Source: Ruminococcus flavefaciens ATCC 19208 (GTDB taxonomy: Bacteria > Bacillota > Clostridia > Oscillospirales > Ruminococcaceae). Taken from it: a stretch of 64,000 nucleotides of DNA. Under the pieces are notes generated by a model. That model was given only the letters and a program-made list of their open reading frames with translations, was not told the origin of the DNA and did no database searches. The DNA lies in assembly GCF_000518765.1 (NCBI RefSeq), contig NZ_KI912493.1, positions 1 to 64,000 of the forward strand, written 5' to 3'. Of the stretch, positions 15,419 to 24,064 are shown piece by piece. Both the position numbers and the translations under genes were made by a program. Each line of letters opens with the position of its first letter. The first letter of the stretch is position 1.

Positions 15419-17755
15419 ATGAGCGAAATGTCGAAATTACAAAATGCAGAGATAAGGATCAAAGAGGTCGCAGAGCGTATTTCACATCTGCGTGAGGATC
15501 TCGGTATTTCGGTAGAGGAAATGGCAGCTATAACCGATTATTCCGTTGAGGAATATAAAAAGCTTGAATCAGGCGAACAGGATTTCAGTTTTACTTTTAT
15601 ATATAAGTGCGCAAATAAATTCAATGTGGAGATCACAGATCTCATGGAGGGCAGCAGCCCTGAGCTGAGCGGCTATACCGTTACCCGCAAGGGCGAAGGA
15701 GTACCTATCGTCCGCAGAAAGGGCTTTGCATATAACCGCCTTGCTTCAAAATTCAAGAACAAGACCGTTGAGCCTTTCCACGTTGTTATCCCCTATTCCG
15801 ATGAGGCGCTTTCACAGCCACTTCATATGGCAAGCCACGCAGGTCAGGAAATGGATATCGTTATCAAAGGCACTCTGCGTATGACTGTTGGTTCTCATAC
15901 AGAGATACTCAACGAAGGTGACTGCATCTACTATGACAGCTCTATGCCCCATGATGAAATAGCTCTTGGCGGCGAGGACTGCGAGATATACGCATTTGTA
16001 ATGGCTCCTCACGGTTCAACAGGTATGTCCGAATACAAAGAGCATATCGCAGAGCATCATCTTACAAATGTTGACAAGGCTGGTCTGCTTCACCCTGTAG
16101 CAGAAAAATTCGTAAAATGTGAAACCAACGATGAGGGTATCCTCAGCGCTGTTAACTTTGAAAATCAGGATAAATTCAATTTCGCATACGACATCGTTGA
16201 CGCAATGGCAGAAAAATGTCCTGATAAAACTGCGATGATCTATGTCGATGTCAATAAAAATGAGCGTCGCTTCACATTCAAGGATATAAAGAAATACTCC
16301 TGTCAGACTGCTAACTATTTCAAGTCACTGGGCATCAAAAAGGGCGACAAGGTAATGCTTATACTCAAGCGTCACTATCAGTTCTGGTTCTCAATAATCG
16401 CTCTTCACCGCATCGGTGCACTCGTTATCCCCGCATCTAATATGCTCAAGGAGCACGATCTTGAATACAGATTCAATTCCGCACAGGTATCTGCTATCGT
16501 ATGTACAGCTGACGGCGATGTGGCAGACGAAGTCGATAAGGCTTGCGCAGTTTCACCTTCGCTCAAGACAAAGGTACTCGTAAACGGTCAGCGTGAGGGC
16601 TGGCGTGATTTCAACGCAGAGCTCTCTGCATACAGCACACATTTCGAGCGTACCGACGATACTCCATGCGGCACAGACCCTATGCTCATCTTCTTCAGCT
16701 CAGGTACATCGGGCAATCCTAAACTTGTGCTCCACAGCTATCAGTACCCCCTCGGTCACTATGTCACTGCACGTTACTGGCAGAATGCCGATCCTAACGG
16801 TCTCCACTTCACTATCTCGGATACAGGCTGGGGCAAGGCACTCTGGGGCAAGCTTTACGGTCAGTGGATGTGTGAGGCTGCTGTATTCGTTTACGACTTC
16901 GACCGCTTCCACGCTGATGATATACTTCCTATGTTCAAGAAATACCATGTAACAAGCTTCTGCGCACCTCCTACTATGTACCGTTTCTTCATCAAGGAGG
17001 ATCTCGGCAGATACGATCTTTCATCACTTAAATATGCCTGCATAGCCGGTGAAGCACTTAATCCCGAGGTATTCTATCAGTTCCAGCGCGCAACGGGCAT
17101 AAAGCTCATGGAGGGCTTCGGTCAGACCGAAACAACTCTCTCTATCGCAAACGTTGTTGGTATGGAACCAAAGCCTGGCAGCATGGGCAAACCAAATCCT
17201 CAGTACGATGTACAGGTGCTCCTTCCTGACGGTACACCTGCCGCAGTCGGTGAAACAGGCGAGATCTGCATAAGACTCAAGGAAGAGGGCGTACCGGGAC
17301 TCGCACTCTGCTATTACGGCGACGAGGAAACTACTGCCGAAACATGGCGTGACGGCTACTATCATACAGGAGATACCGCATGGGTGGACGAGGACGGCTA
17401 CTTCTGGTATGTCGGACGTGTTGATGACGTTATCAAGTCATCAGGCTACCGCATCGGACCATTCGAGATTGAAAGCGTACTGATGGAGCTCCCGTATGTG
17501 CTTGAATGTGCTGTAACAGGTGTTCCCGATGAAGTCCGCGGACAGGTCGTAAAGGCAACTATCGTTCTTACAAAGGGAACAACAGGCACTGAGGCACTTG
17601 TGAGCGAGATCAAGGATTATGTCAAGAAAAGAACAGCACCTTACAAGTACCCAAGAGTCGTTGAGTTCGTTGAAGAACTTCCAAAGACTGTGGGAAGCGG
17701 CAAGATCAGACGTGCTGCTATCCGTGAAATGGATAAAACAAAATATCAGAAATAA
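15419..17755 (+). CDS. HTH-cupin-acyl-CoA synthetase fusion (AMP-forming)
   Basis: The 778-residue protein has three domains. An XRE-type helix-turn-helix spans about 15-70 (LREDLGISVEEMAAITDYSV). A cupin sensor spans about 115-205 (LHMASHAGQEMDIVIKGTL; GDCIYYDSSMPHD). An acyl-adenylate synthetase of the medium-chain/acetyl-CoA type spans about 240-775, with P-loop FFSSGTSGNPK, GFGQTET, HTGDTAW, GRVDDVIKSSGYRIGP and C-terminal GSGKIRR lysine. The first two domains alone are the layout of SutR/PuuR-like regulators. The T-box in front ties it to an amino acid. Activation of a branched-chain or aromatic carboxylate (such as 2-methylbutyrate) for amino-acid synthesis by reductive carboxylation would fit rumen metabolism but is inference. 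Confidence 0.87.
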   Translation: MSEMSKLQNAEIRIKEVAERISHLREDLGISVEEMAAITDYSVEEYKKLESGEQDFSFTFIYKCANKFNVEITDLMEGSSPELSGYTVTRKGEGVPIVRRKGFAYNRLASKFKNKTVEPFHVVIPYSDEALSQPLHMASHAGQEMDIVIKGTLRMTVGSHTEILNEGDCIYYDSSMPHDEIALGGEDCEIYAFVMAPHGSTGMSEYKEHIAEHHLTNVDKAGLLHPVAEKFVKCETNDEGILSAVNFENQDKFNFAYDIVDAMAEKCPDKTAMIYVDVNKNERRFTFKDIKKYSCQTANYFKSLGIKKGDKVMLILKRHYQFWFSIIALHRIGALVIPASNMLKEHDLEYRFNSAQVSAIVCTADGDVADEVDKACAVSPSLKTKVLVNGQREGWRDFNAELSAYSTHFERTDDTPCGTDPMLIFFSSGTSGNPKLVLHSYQYPLGHYVTARYWQNADPNGLHFTISDTGWGKALWGKLYGQWMCEAAVFVYDFDRFHADDILPMFKKYHVTSFCAPPTMYRFFIKEDLGRYDLSSLKYACIAGEALNPEVFYQFQRATGIKLMEGFGQTETTLSIANVVGMEPKPGSMGKPNPQYDVQVLLPDGTPAAVGETGEICIRLKEEGVPGLALCYYGDEETTAETWRDGYYHTGDTAWVDEDGYFWYVGRVDDVIKSSGYRIGPFEIESVLMELPYVLECAVTGVPDEVRGQVVKATIVLTKGTTGTEALVSEIKDYVKKRTAPYKYPRVVEFVEELPKTVGSGKIRRAAIREMDKTKYQK

Positions 17756-18091
17756 CATAAAAAGCATTTGCAGCCAAGCTGCCATTAATATAGGGCAATT
17801 CTAAAGACAAGTAAATGTTTGACTTCATTCGGCATAGCATTGTTTGCAAGTATTGTAGCAGAATATAGTTCAGGGCGTTCAGTTATAAACAACGCCTCTT
17901 TCAACAATACATTACTCTGCTCTAAATTTGTAAAAAAAGGCTCGATTTCAGCGTTTTCACAATTCGTAAAAAGCGCTGAAATCGAGCCTGAAACTTTGTT
18001 TACTATTAAAAATGATTTTTCTGTATTCCGACCTTTACTGAACTAAAGGTTTAACTCTATTAATTGTTTGTTTTACGCCGGTATTTGTCAA
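17756..18091 (-). terminator. Gene-free stretch with strong intrinsic terminator
   Basis: A perfect 16-bp inverted repeat, AGGCTCGATTTCAGCG (17938-17953) and CGCTGAAATCGAGCCT (17974-17989), is followed on the minus strand by seven T, making it a terminator for the gene ending at 18092. A weaker hairpin GGCGTT..AACGCC with T's (about 17875-17902) may end the ligase transcript. No gene is seen. Confidence 0.7.
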
Positions 18092-18649
18092 TTACCGATC
18101 ATAATGATGATCAATTATTGCTCTCAGGTTATCATAAATAAAAGACTGCGCCTGAACTGAATACAGATTGAGGTAATACTCCTCGCCATCAGCTCGCGTT
18201 TTAAGGTGAGAAGTTATGCCTATCTCTCCGCCTTCAGCAGTTGCAATGCGCTGCCCGTCGGTGTTTCTGCAAAGCATACCGATACTTTCCAGCCAGTCGT
18301 TTATCCATACTGCCTGAAACTTCTTAGTCTCATTTCCTGCAATAACGCGGTTCACCTCGTTTGCAATATCACTCACCTTACAATCTCCGTTATTTAGCTG
18401 TAGCTGTGCGAACTGATTATCATTGATAAACGCTCGTCTGCGTCTTGGCTTTTCAACAATTGGAGCCCTGTTTTCAAAAGCCTCTATCTCCCATTCAAGC
18501 ACACGGGAAATATACTCGAAGCAAGCTATAACGCGGCTGTCACGAACAATATCATCTTCATGTACACGCATACCAGAATTCGGATCAACTCCTACCGATA
18601 ACTTGTCCATATACAGCTTTGCGCGTTTCAGTTTATCTATCTCATTCAT
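18092..18649 (-). CDS. Hypothetical protein
   Basis: I do not recognise this 185-residue protein. It is hydrophilic, without signal peptide or membrane segment. A basic patch KPRRRRAF lies at about residue 67, followed by a region that could be a winged helix (residues about 75-130: NNGDCKVSDIANEVNRVI, then FQAVWINDWLESIGML). It starts 31 bases after the NUDIX gene in the same direction, so the two are probably cotranscribed and end at the terminator at 17938-17989. The start codon has only a weak SD. Confidence 0.6.
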   Translation of the reverse strand: MNEIDKLKRAKLYMDKLSVGVDPNSGMRVHEDDIVRDSRVIACFEYISRVLEWEIEAFENRAPIVEKPRRRRAFINDNQFAQLQLNNGDCKVSDIANEVNRVIAGNETKKFQAVWINDWLESIGMLCRNTDGQRIATAEGGEIGITSHLKTRADGEEYYLNLYSVQAQSFIYDNLRAIIDHHYDR

Positions 18650-18680
18650 TTATCTTCGCCCCTTTTCAAAATAACCTTTT

Positions 18681-19145
18681 TTATCCAAGCAGTTCTCCTT
18701 TATATTTTCCGTCCTGTATCTTGAAGAAAAACTCACTGAATTCATCGGTCTCGAATATCTGCATAAGCTCGCGCATATTCCATATTAGATTTGCGCTGCC
18801 GATCTTGTCCCTGTCAAGCCAGAATACACGGCCTTCTTCTGAGCTTTTAAGCTCTCCCTCGAACTGATCTGTCTTATATAGCAGAACAATATAACGTGTA
18901 CCGTCCTCCAATATCCAGTCCTTGAACCCACAAGGCTGCGGATTATATATCGTTAATCCGGTCTCCTCTTTCATTTCTCTGATGACTGAATCTAACAAAG
19001 ATTCATCAGATTCAACGTGACCACCCGGAAATACCAATCCACCTTTATACTTTTCTTTTAGTCCAAGCTTCTCCTGCACCAAAACTCGTTTTTCATCATA
19101 TATAAGACACATATTTGTCAGTTCAATTTTTGAAGATCTGTCCAT
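18681..19145 (-). CDS. NUDIX hydrolase (MutT-like)
   Basis: The 154-residue protein has a complete NUDIX box, GGHVESDESLLDSVIREMKE followed by ETGL, which binds Mg and hydrolyses nucleoside diphosphate derivatives. It resembles the 8-oxo-dGTP diphosphatase group with an N-terminal TNMCLIYD strand. A longer frame runs upstream to 19217, but the ATG at 19143-19145 has an AGGA four to five bases upstream and the first 24 codons of the longer form look non-coding. The exact substrate is not predictable. Confidence 0.85.
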   Translation of the reverse strand: MDRSSKIELTNMCLIYDEKRVLVQEKLGLKEKYKGGLVFPGGHVESDESLLDSVIREMKEETGLTIYNPQPCGFKDWILEDGTRYIVLLYKTDQFEGELKSSEEGRVFWLDRDKIGSANLIWNMRELMQIFETDEFSEFFFKIQDGKYKGELLG

Positions 19146-19393
19146 TTTTCCTGCTCCGATCTGATATATTTCATTTTTATTATACATCAGATAAATCACA
19201 AAAGCAAGGTCATACACTTTATAACTCCAATAATAAGCAATCCGGATTTAAGCGCTTATTTTCATATATGTGCTTCAAATTCATGTATATAGCCATAAAC
19301 AACATAAAAATGCCAGCGGTCAGGAATTCTCCTGACCGCTGTTTTCATCAGCTCTTACTTTATTTAAGTATTCTTCCAATTACATTATTTCTA

Positions 19394-19516
19394 CTATTGA
19401 AGTTGATACATAAGCATAGTACCAGAAAAGCAAGCGACTACAAATGTTATCGCAAAATAAAGTGCAGTAAAAATCCCCACCGTGATAAGGTCTTTGATCT
19501 CTAATTTCTTTTCCAT
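19394..19516 (-). pseudogene. Truncated N-terminus of an MptD-like ECF transporter S component
   Basis: A 40-codon frame with a good SD (GGAG, nine bases upstream) begins MEKKLEIKDLITVGIFTALY, the typical start of Trep_Strep/MptD membrane proteins, then loses similarity after one membrane segment and stops. Full members have about 190 residues. It directly follows the ABC ATPase remnant, as in intact loci of this kind, so a decayed transporter locus is likely. 19146-19393 upstream holds nothing else. Confidence 0.6.
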
Positions 19517-19534
19517 AAAAATACTCCTTCAGAT

Positions 19535-20257
19535 TTAATTTTTCCACCCCGTGCTGACTGCACGTTTTGTCACCATGTTATAATAGATACCGCCCATATC
19601 CATAAGACTCTTATGATCGCCAGACTCGGCTATCTCTCCGTCCTTTATGACCATGATGTTATCAGCGTGAGCGATCGTGTTGAGTCTGTGAGCGATTACC
19701 AGCAATGTTTTACCTTTGCAAAGCTCGGAAATCGCCTGTTGTATATAGCTTTCATTGTCAGCGTCTACACTTGCTGTAGCTTCATCAAGAATGACAATAG
19801 GCGAATCTTTCAGTATGCACCTTGCAATAGAAAGCCGCTGTGCCTGACCTCCCGAAAGGCTTGTGCCGCCCTCGCCTATAACCGTGTCAAAGCCGTCGGG
19901 AAGCTCCGTAATAAAATCAAAACAGCGAGCCTTTTTCGCCGCTTCGATGACTTCTTCACGGCTTGCGTCGGGTCTGCCCAGAGCGATATTGTTGTAGACC
20001 GTATCCTGAAACAGATACACCCTCTGGAATACCATACTGATATTGTCCATAAGCGCCGCAAGCGGTATTTTTCGTATATCCGTACCGCGCAGAAGTATTT
20101 CTCCGCTCTTTACGTCCCAGAAACGTGTCAGCAGACTTGCGATAGTTGATTTACCGCCGCCAGACGGTCCTACCAAAAGCAGTCATTGTACCTTTATCGG
20201 ACTTGAATGACACATCTTTCAGCACGTCCTTTTCACCATAGGCAAACGTAACATTGC
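19535..20257 (-). pseudogene. ABC exporter ATP-binding domain, 5' truncated and frameshifted
   Basis: The 213-codon main frame has the Walker A GPSGGGKST, Q-loop, signature LSGGQAQRLSIAR, Walker B VILDEATASVD and H-loop AHRLNT of a peptide/drug-exporter type ATPase. Upstream in another frame (about 20180-20257) are the expected preceding residues NVTFAYGEKDVLKDVSF; one extra base in the A-run at 20174-20177 breaks the join before Walker A. The membrane domain is missing altogether. It therefore cannot work as an exporter. Confidence 0.82.
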
Positions 20258-20315
20258 GGTAAAATAGTAGTTGAACTATGGCTTTGATACTGCCGGAGTC
20301 AAAGTTGCAAATAAA

Positions 20316-20349
20316 TATACCGCACAAGGACGTATCCCTGTGCGGTATA
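20316..20349. terminator. Inverted repeat between ABC remnant and GGDEF gene
   Basis: TATACCGCACA (20316-20326) pairs with TGTGCGGTATA (20339-20349). It lies 40 bases after the GGDEF stop in the minus direction. There is no strong T-run, so its role as a terminator is unsure. Confidence 0.45.
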
Positions 20350-20388
20350 ATGTTTTATATGTCACTCTCAATCTAATGAAGAGTTTTT

Positions 20389-21723
20389 TTATTCTGCAAT
20401 AATTATACCGCCGAAATATTCGGGATTACCATCTTTGTCGCTCAATACGAAGCCTCTTGTATAGCAAACTGCGTATGTACCGTCGGCACGCCTTGCACGG
20501 TAGCGTATCGGTCTGACCTCTGCATTTCCGCATAGAACGGCATCGATAGCTTCTTGGTAGGTCTTCATATCATCGGGGTGGATATGCTTCTGCCAGTATT
20601 TATCGGCATGATACATATATTCCGACTGCATACCGAAATCATCTACAAGAGCCAGCGACCAGCGCGAGAAGTCGTGCTTCAGATCATTAAGATAAACATA
20701 CCCATCGCCTGCGACCGTATAAAGTGCGCCGAACATACCGTCAAGAAGCCGTTTTCTCTCGGCGTTTATCGGTATATCCATACTGTTCATTCCCATGAAA
20801 TAATCGACTATCTTCATGGATTTCAGTTCGTTTTTATTCTCGTACATCTCCATGTCGGCTCTTTTGTAGACCGCTTCAAAGCTGTCATCGCTGTCACGAT
20901 CAAAAACCGCCATTCCGCAAGCGACCACAGGTCCCGAACGCGAGCGTTTATTGGCAAGGGATTCTTCCCGCAGCTTTGCAAGCAGCTGTTCACGCATATC
21001 AAAATCCCGTCCATCCAGTACGACGACGAACTCATCTCCGCCGACTCTGAATACGGGGCTGTGATCGAAAATATCGCAAATCAGGCGGCTGGTTCTCTGT
21101 ATCGCTTCATCTCCGAAGCTGTGTCCACGGGTATCGTTGATCTTTTTAAGATCGTTGACATCGCACATGATCACGCCGAAATGACAGCTCTCAGGGGCTG
21201 CTTTGATCCTCTCATCAACAGCTGTGATATACTCCGTGAACGCGGTCTTGTTTCGTATTCCTGTCAGCGCGTCCATTCTTGCCATACGTTTGGCAGACTG
21301 CAGATCCTTTTCCTGTTCTTCTTTTCTGCGGAATTCTTCCTCAATATTTTCCAGACAGCAGATAATATGCTTCCTGTCATCACACATTAGTTCAAAATGC
21401 CGCATATGCATAACATTCCCATGCAAAATAAGTCGGTATACAACAGAATAGGACTTGTTGCTGTAAAGCCTGTCGAGCATAGCTTCTTTGTCATGAAGTT
21501 TTATCACAAGCTCAAGATCGTCGGGATGAACGCATTTTGAGGCGTTTTCCTGTACTTCGGAAAAGAAATCCTCTCCCTGACGCGGAATATCCATCTCTTT
21601 TAAAAGATTGTCCGGTATATATTCGGAATATTTTCCCGAATTTATGTCAATATAATACAGACTGTCAAAATGATGTGCAAGTGTAAGTGCGATCTGGCTT
21701 AATGCTTCCTTATCATCTTTCAT
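20389..21723 (-). CDS. GGDEF diguanylate cyclase with flanking PAS-like domains (copy 2)
   Basis: It has the same 444-residue length and domain order as copy 1 at 8208-9542, with most residues identical: N-terminal PAS-like domain, GGDEF with RVGGDEFVVVL, C-terminal PAS-like domain (WQKHIHPDDMK). The RxxD inhibitory site is again missing. Differences cluster in the N-terminal sensor and the linker before GGDEF (EKDLQSAKRMARMDALTG). No target or phosphodiesterase gene is close. Each copy lies upstream of a version of the redox cluster, so it was probably part of the duplicated block. Confidence 0.88.
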   Translation of the reverse strand: MKDDKEALSQIALTLAHHFDSLYYIDINSGKYSEYIPDNLLKEMDIPRQGEDFFSEVQENASKCVHPDDLELVIKLHDKEAMLDRLYSNKSYSVVYRLILHGNVMHMRHFELMCDDRKHIICCLENIEEEFRRKEEQEKDLQSAKRMARMDALTGIRNKTAFTEYITAVDERIKAAPESCHFGVIMCDVNDLKKINDTRGHSFGDEAIQRTSRLICDIFDHSPVFRVGGDEFVVVLDGRDFDMREQLLAKLREESLANKRSRSGPVVACGMAVFDRDSDDSFEAVYKRADMEMYENKNELKSMKIVDYFMGMNSMDIPINAERKRLLDGMFGALYTVAGDGYVYLNDLKHDFSRWSLALVDDFGMQSEYMYHADKYWQKHIHPDDMKTYQEAIDAVLCGNAEVRPIRYRARRADGTYAVCYTRGFVLSDKDGNPEYFGGIIIAE

Positions 21724-21887
21724 ACGCTCTCCTTTAATTAAACACTCATTTATTAGTCTCTCAGATTAATGATACTGACGGCATTTCGATAGCTTTTGCT
21801 CTTATTATACAACATATCGCTGTAAATGTCAATAAAAGCACATTGTTTATACAGATGTATCATTTCCCTATCTCTGTAATATGCCGA

Positions 21888-21916
21888 TTGACCTTTCAGC
21901 CCCGATGTGATATAAT
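21888..21916 (+). promoter_or_regulatory. Promoter of LysR gene
   Basis: TTGACC (21888-21893), 17 bp, TATAAT (21911-21916), 34 bases before the start codon chosen for the LysR gene. Confidence 0.7.
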
Positions 21917-21950
21917 AAACCTACATTCTGCATTGATTGGAGGAATAGAC

Positions 21951-22829
21951 ATGGAACTGCGTTTACTGGAATACTTTCTGACGGTCGTTCGTGAGGAAAA
22001 CATATCAAGAGCTGCTGAGGTCTTGCACGTTACGCAGCCCACACTCAGCAGGCAGATGAAGGAGCTTGAGGACGAGCTTCACACAACGCTGTTTGTCAGG
22101 GGCAAACGGCTCACACTGACCGATTCGGGTATTATGCTCCGCAGACGTGCAGAGGAAGTCGTGTCGCTGATGAAGAAGATCGACAGCGAATTTCAACAGC
22201 AGGAAGAGATCAGCGGAGTGATCTCGGTCGGCAGCGGTGGACTGAAAGCAGCAGAGGTGCTTCCTGAACTGATAGCGCATTTCCGTGACCGCTATCCCCT
22301 TGTCAGCTTTGAGCTTCACACTGGTACGGCTGACCACGTTAAGGAACGGCTCGAACACGGTCTGCTCGACTTCGGTATCCTGTTAGAGCCTGTGGATATT
22401 GAGAAATTCGACTATATCCGCTTGCACGCAAAGGAAACATGGGGCTTGCTGATGCCTGCGGATCACCCGCTTGCAAAAGAAAAAGCTATCAATCGCAAGC
22501 AGTTGAAAGAACAACCTTTGGTATTGACGAGCCGTACAGCTCTGAAAAGCGAGATTGAAGAATGGCTGAGGTGTCCCGTATCGGAACTGGATATTGTTGC
22601 GACCATGAACCTCATCAACAACGCCGCACCTCTTGCGGAGCGTGGGATAGCCTGCGTATTGACGATAGAGGGAGCGACTACGATGTTCGATCCTGCCCGA
22701 TTTGCCTTCCGTCCGCTGACACCCGAACTGTCGTTTACCTCGGTGCTTGCGTGGAAGAAGTTCAGTCCTTATTCGGGTGCGGCGGGAAAATTCCTTGAAT
22801 ATATCAAGAGTGTTTACGCAGAGCAGTAA
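21951..22829 (+). CDS. LysR-family transcriptional regulator (copy 1)
   Basis: The 292-residue protein has the LysR HTH at residues about 3-60 (RLLEYFLTVVREENISRAAE, then VTQPTLSRQMKELEDEL) and the periplasmic-binding-like effector domain from about 90. The start is ATG 21951 with GGAGG upstream; the frame continues 36 codons further up but that part contains the promoter. It is followed by the pnuC gene and, beyond, the alcohol dehydrogenase/AKR operon, which it probably controls; LysR proteins often act on adjacent genes. A 3' fragment of a close relative remains at 13214-13431. Confidence 0.88.
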   Translation: MELRLLEYFLTVVREENISRAAEVLHVTQPTLSRQMKELEDELHTTLFVRGKRLTLTDSGIMLRRRAEEVVSLMKKIDSEFQQQEEISGVISVGSGGLKAAEVLPELIAHFRDRYPLVSFELHTGTADHVKERLEHGLLDFGILLEPVDIEKFDYIRLHAKETWGLLMPADHPLAKEKAINRKQLKEQPLVLTSRTALKSEIEEWLRCPVSELDIVATMNLINNAAPLAERGIACVLTIEGATTMFDPARFAFRPLTPELSFTSVLAWKKFSPYSGAAGKFLEYIKSVYAEQ

Positions 22830-22854
22830 AAAGCCCTTTAACGCACAGAAATAA

Positions 22855-22982
22855 TTGACTTTTTCTTCTTTCTCTGCTATAATAGAGAAAATATGAAAAC
22901 TGCCACCGGGTAGTATATGCGATAAGCATTTGTATACACATCGTTAGGTCTTAGAAGATGTGTACGCAGATGCTTTATTTTT
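22855..22982 (+). promoter_or_regulatory. pnuC promoter and attenuator-like leader
   Basis: TTGACT (22855-22860), 17 bp, TATAAT (22878-22883). In the leader, AAGCATTTG (22924-22932) plus TACACATC pair with GATGTGTA plus CAGATGCTT (to about 22974), followed by a T-rich run that leads straight into the SD GGAGG. The hairpin could end transcription or hide the SD. The 5' part (CTGCCACCGGGTAGTATATG) might form a competing structure; no known riboswitch was recognised. Confidence 0.6.
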
Positions 22983-22997
22983 TTGGAGGTATGGAAC

Positions 22998-23717
22998 GTG
23001 TTAAAACGTATCAAAGATTATTTTTCAAAGGGTGAGCTTATGCTGTGGGGCATTTCAACGCTTTGCGTTCTTGTTTCGTTCTTCATGTTTGACAGAGAGA
23101 ACTATCTTGCACTGTCGGCATCACTGATTGGAGTGATCTACCTTATCCTTAACGCAAAGGGAAACCCGATCGGTCAGGTGCTTGTTATCATATTCAGCCT
23201 GCTGTATGGGATAATATCCTACTCCTTTTCCTATTATGGTGAAATGATTACATATCTTGGAATGACAATGCCTATGGCTGTGTTTGCACTGATCTCATGG
23301 CTCAAGAATCCCTTTAACGGTAATAAAGCGGAGGTAACGGTAAACAGCATAAGCAAAGGAGAAGCCGTATTTATGTCTGTACTGACGTTGGTGGTAACGA
23401 TACTGTTTTTCTTTATTTTGCAGGCTTTCGGTACAGCGAATATCCTACCGAGTACACTATCGGTAGCCACGAGCTTTCTTGCCGTCTATCTGACATTCAG
23501 GCGAAGTCCGTTTTATGCGGTCGCCTACGCTGCGAATGACATTGTGCTGATCGTATTATGGATCATGGCAAGTATAGCGGACACAAGGTATATTTCGGTA
23601 GTTGTCTGCTTCTCGGTTTTTCTCATAAATGACATATACAGCTTTTTCAGTTGGCAGAATATGAGAAAGCGGCAAATGGCAGTCAAAAGTATACGATTTG
23701 AGCATACCAAAGTATAG
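22998..23717 (+). CDS. pnuC: PnuC-family vitamin (nicotinamide riboside-type) transporter
   Basis: The 239-residue integral membrane protein has about seven hydrophobic segments and the PnuC-type pattern in the last third (AVAYAANDIVLIVLWIMAS, then FLINDIYSFFSWQ). PnuC carriers move nicotinamide riboside or related vitamins by facilitated diffusion with intracellular trapping. The start chosen is GTG 22998, eight bases after GGAGG; a TTG at 22983 overlaps the T-run and is less likely. NAD supply would suit the NAD(P)-dependent oxidoreductases downstream. Substrate assignment is family-level only. Confidence 0.8.
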   Translation: MLKRIKDYFSKGELMLWGISTLCVLVSFFMFDRENYLALSASLIGVIYLILNAKGNPIGQVLVIIFSLLYGIISYSFSYYGEMITYLGMTMPMAVFALISWLKNPFNGNKAEVTVNSISKGEAVFMSVLTLVVTILFFFILQAFGTANILPSTLSVATSFLAVYLTFRRSPFYAVAYAANDIVLIVLWIMASIADTRYISVVVCFSVFLINDIYSFFSWQNMRKRQMAVKSIRFEHTKV

Positions 23718-23728
23718 AATATAAGTAT

Positions 23729-23790
23729 TTTACATATTGATAAAACTATGCTATAATGAGTACAGGACATAAAACCTATACTCTTTTTGT
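23729..23790 (+). promoter_or_regulatory. Promoter with TSS-overlapping dyad (second copy)
   Basis: TTTACA (23729-23734), 17 bp, TATAAT (23752-23757), then AGTACAGG and CCTATACT around ACATAAAA (one mismatch in the dyad), then CTTTTTG. About 60 bases upstream of the -35 are also shared with the promoter at 13443, including AGTATAC, GAGCATAC and GTATA. The shared upstream part overlaps the last codons of pnuC here. Confidence 0.6.
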
Positions 23791-23806
23791 TTTGTGGGGT
23801 GATAGA

Positions 23807-24049
23807 ATGAAAGTGGTCAATACTAATATTACCGATAACGAGATCGCAGAGGTTTTGTCGCAGGCAGGGCTGACCGACAAGCAGATCAAGGCATTTCTTT
23901 CCGATTGCTGCGGCAAGGGTTGCTGTGCCGAAAAGGTGCGTGTACTGCGAAATGCACGGCGTTCTCTCCTTGATTCTATCCACAAAAAACAGGTGGTGCT
24001 TGACAGGCTCGACTATGTGATATGGTGTACGGAAAACAAAAATCAATAA
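23807..24049 (+). CDS. Small Cys-rich protein (family unknown, copy 2)
   Basis: The 80-residue paralogue of the protein at 13520-13759 has the same cysteine cluster (SDCCGKGCCAEKV) and C-terminal VIWCTE. It is first in a long co-directional run starting with the iron alcohol dehydrogenase, which begins 15 bases downstream with its own SD. The family is not recognised. Conservation of the Cys pattern between two copies that otherwise differ at many positions argues that the gene is real and the cysteines matter. Confidence 0.72.
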   Translation: MKVVNTNITDNEIAEVLSQAGLTDKQIKAFLSDCCGKGCCAEKVRVLRNARRSLLDSIHKKQVVLDRLDYVIWCTENKNQ

Positions 24050-24064
24050 ACGGAGGTAATTATC

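Noticed and set aside
21203..21451. Plus-strand frames inside the GGDEF genes
   Set aside because: They recur in both GGDEF copies only because the genes are paralogues; no SD and no domain.
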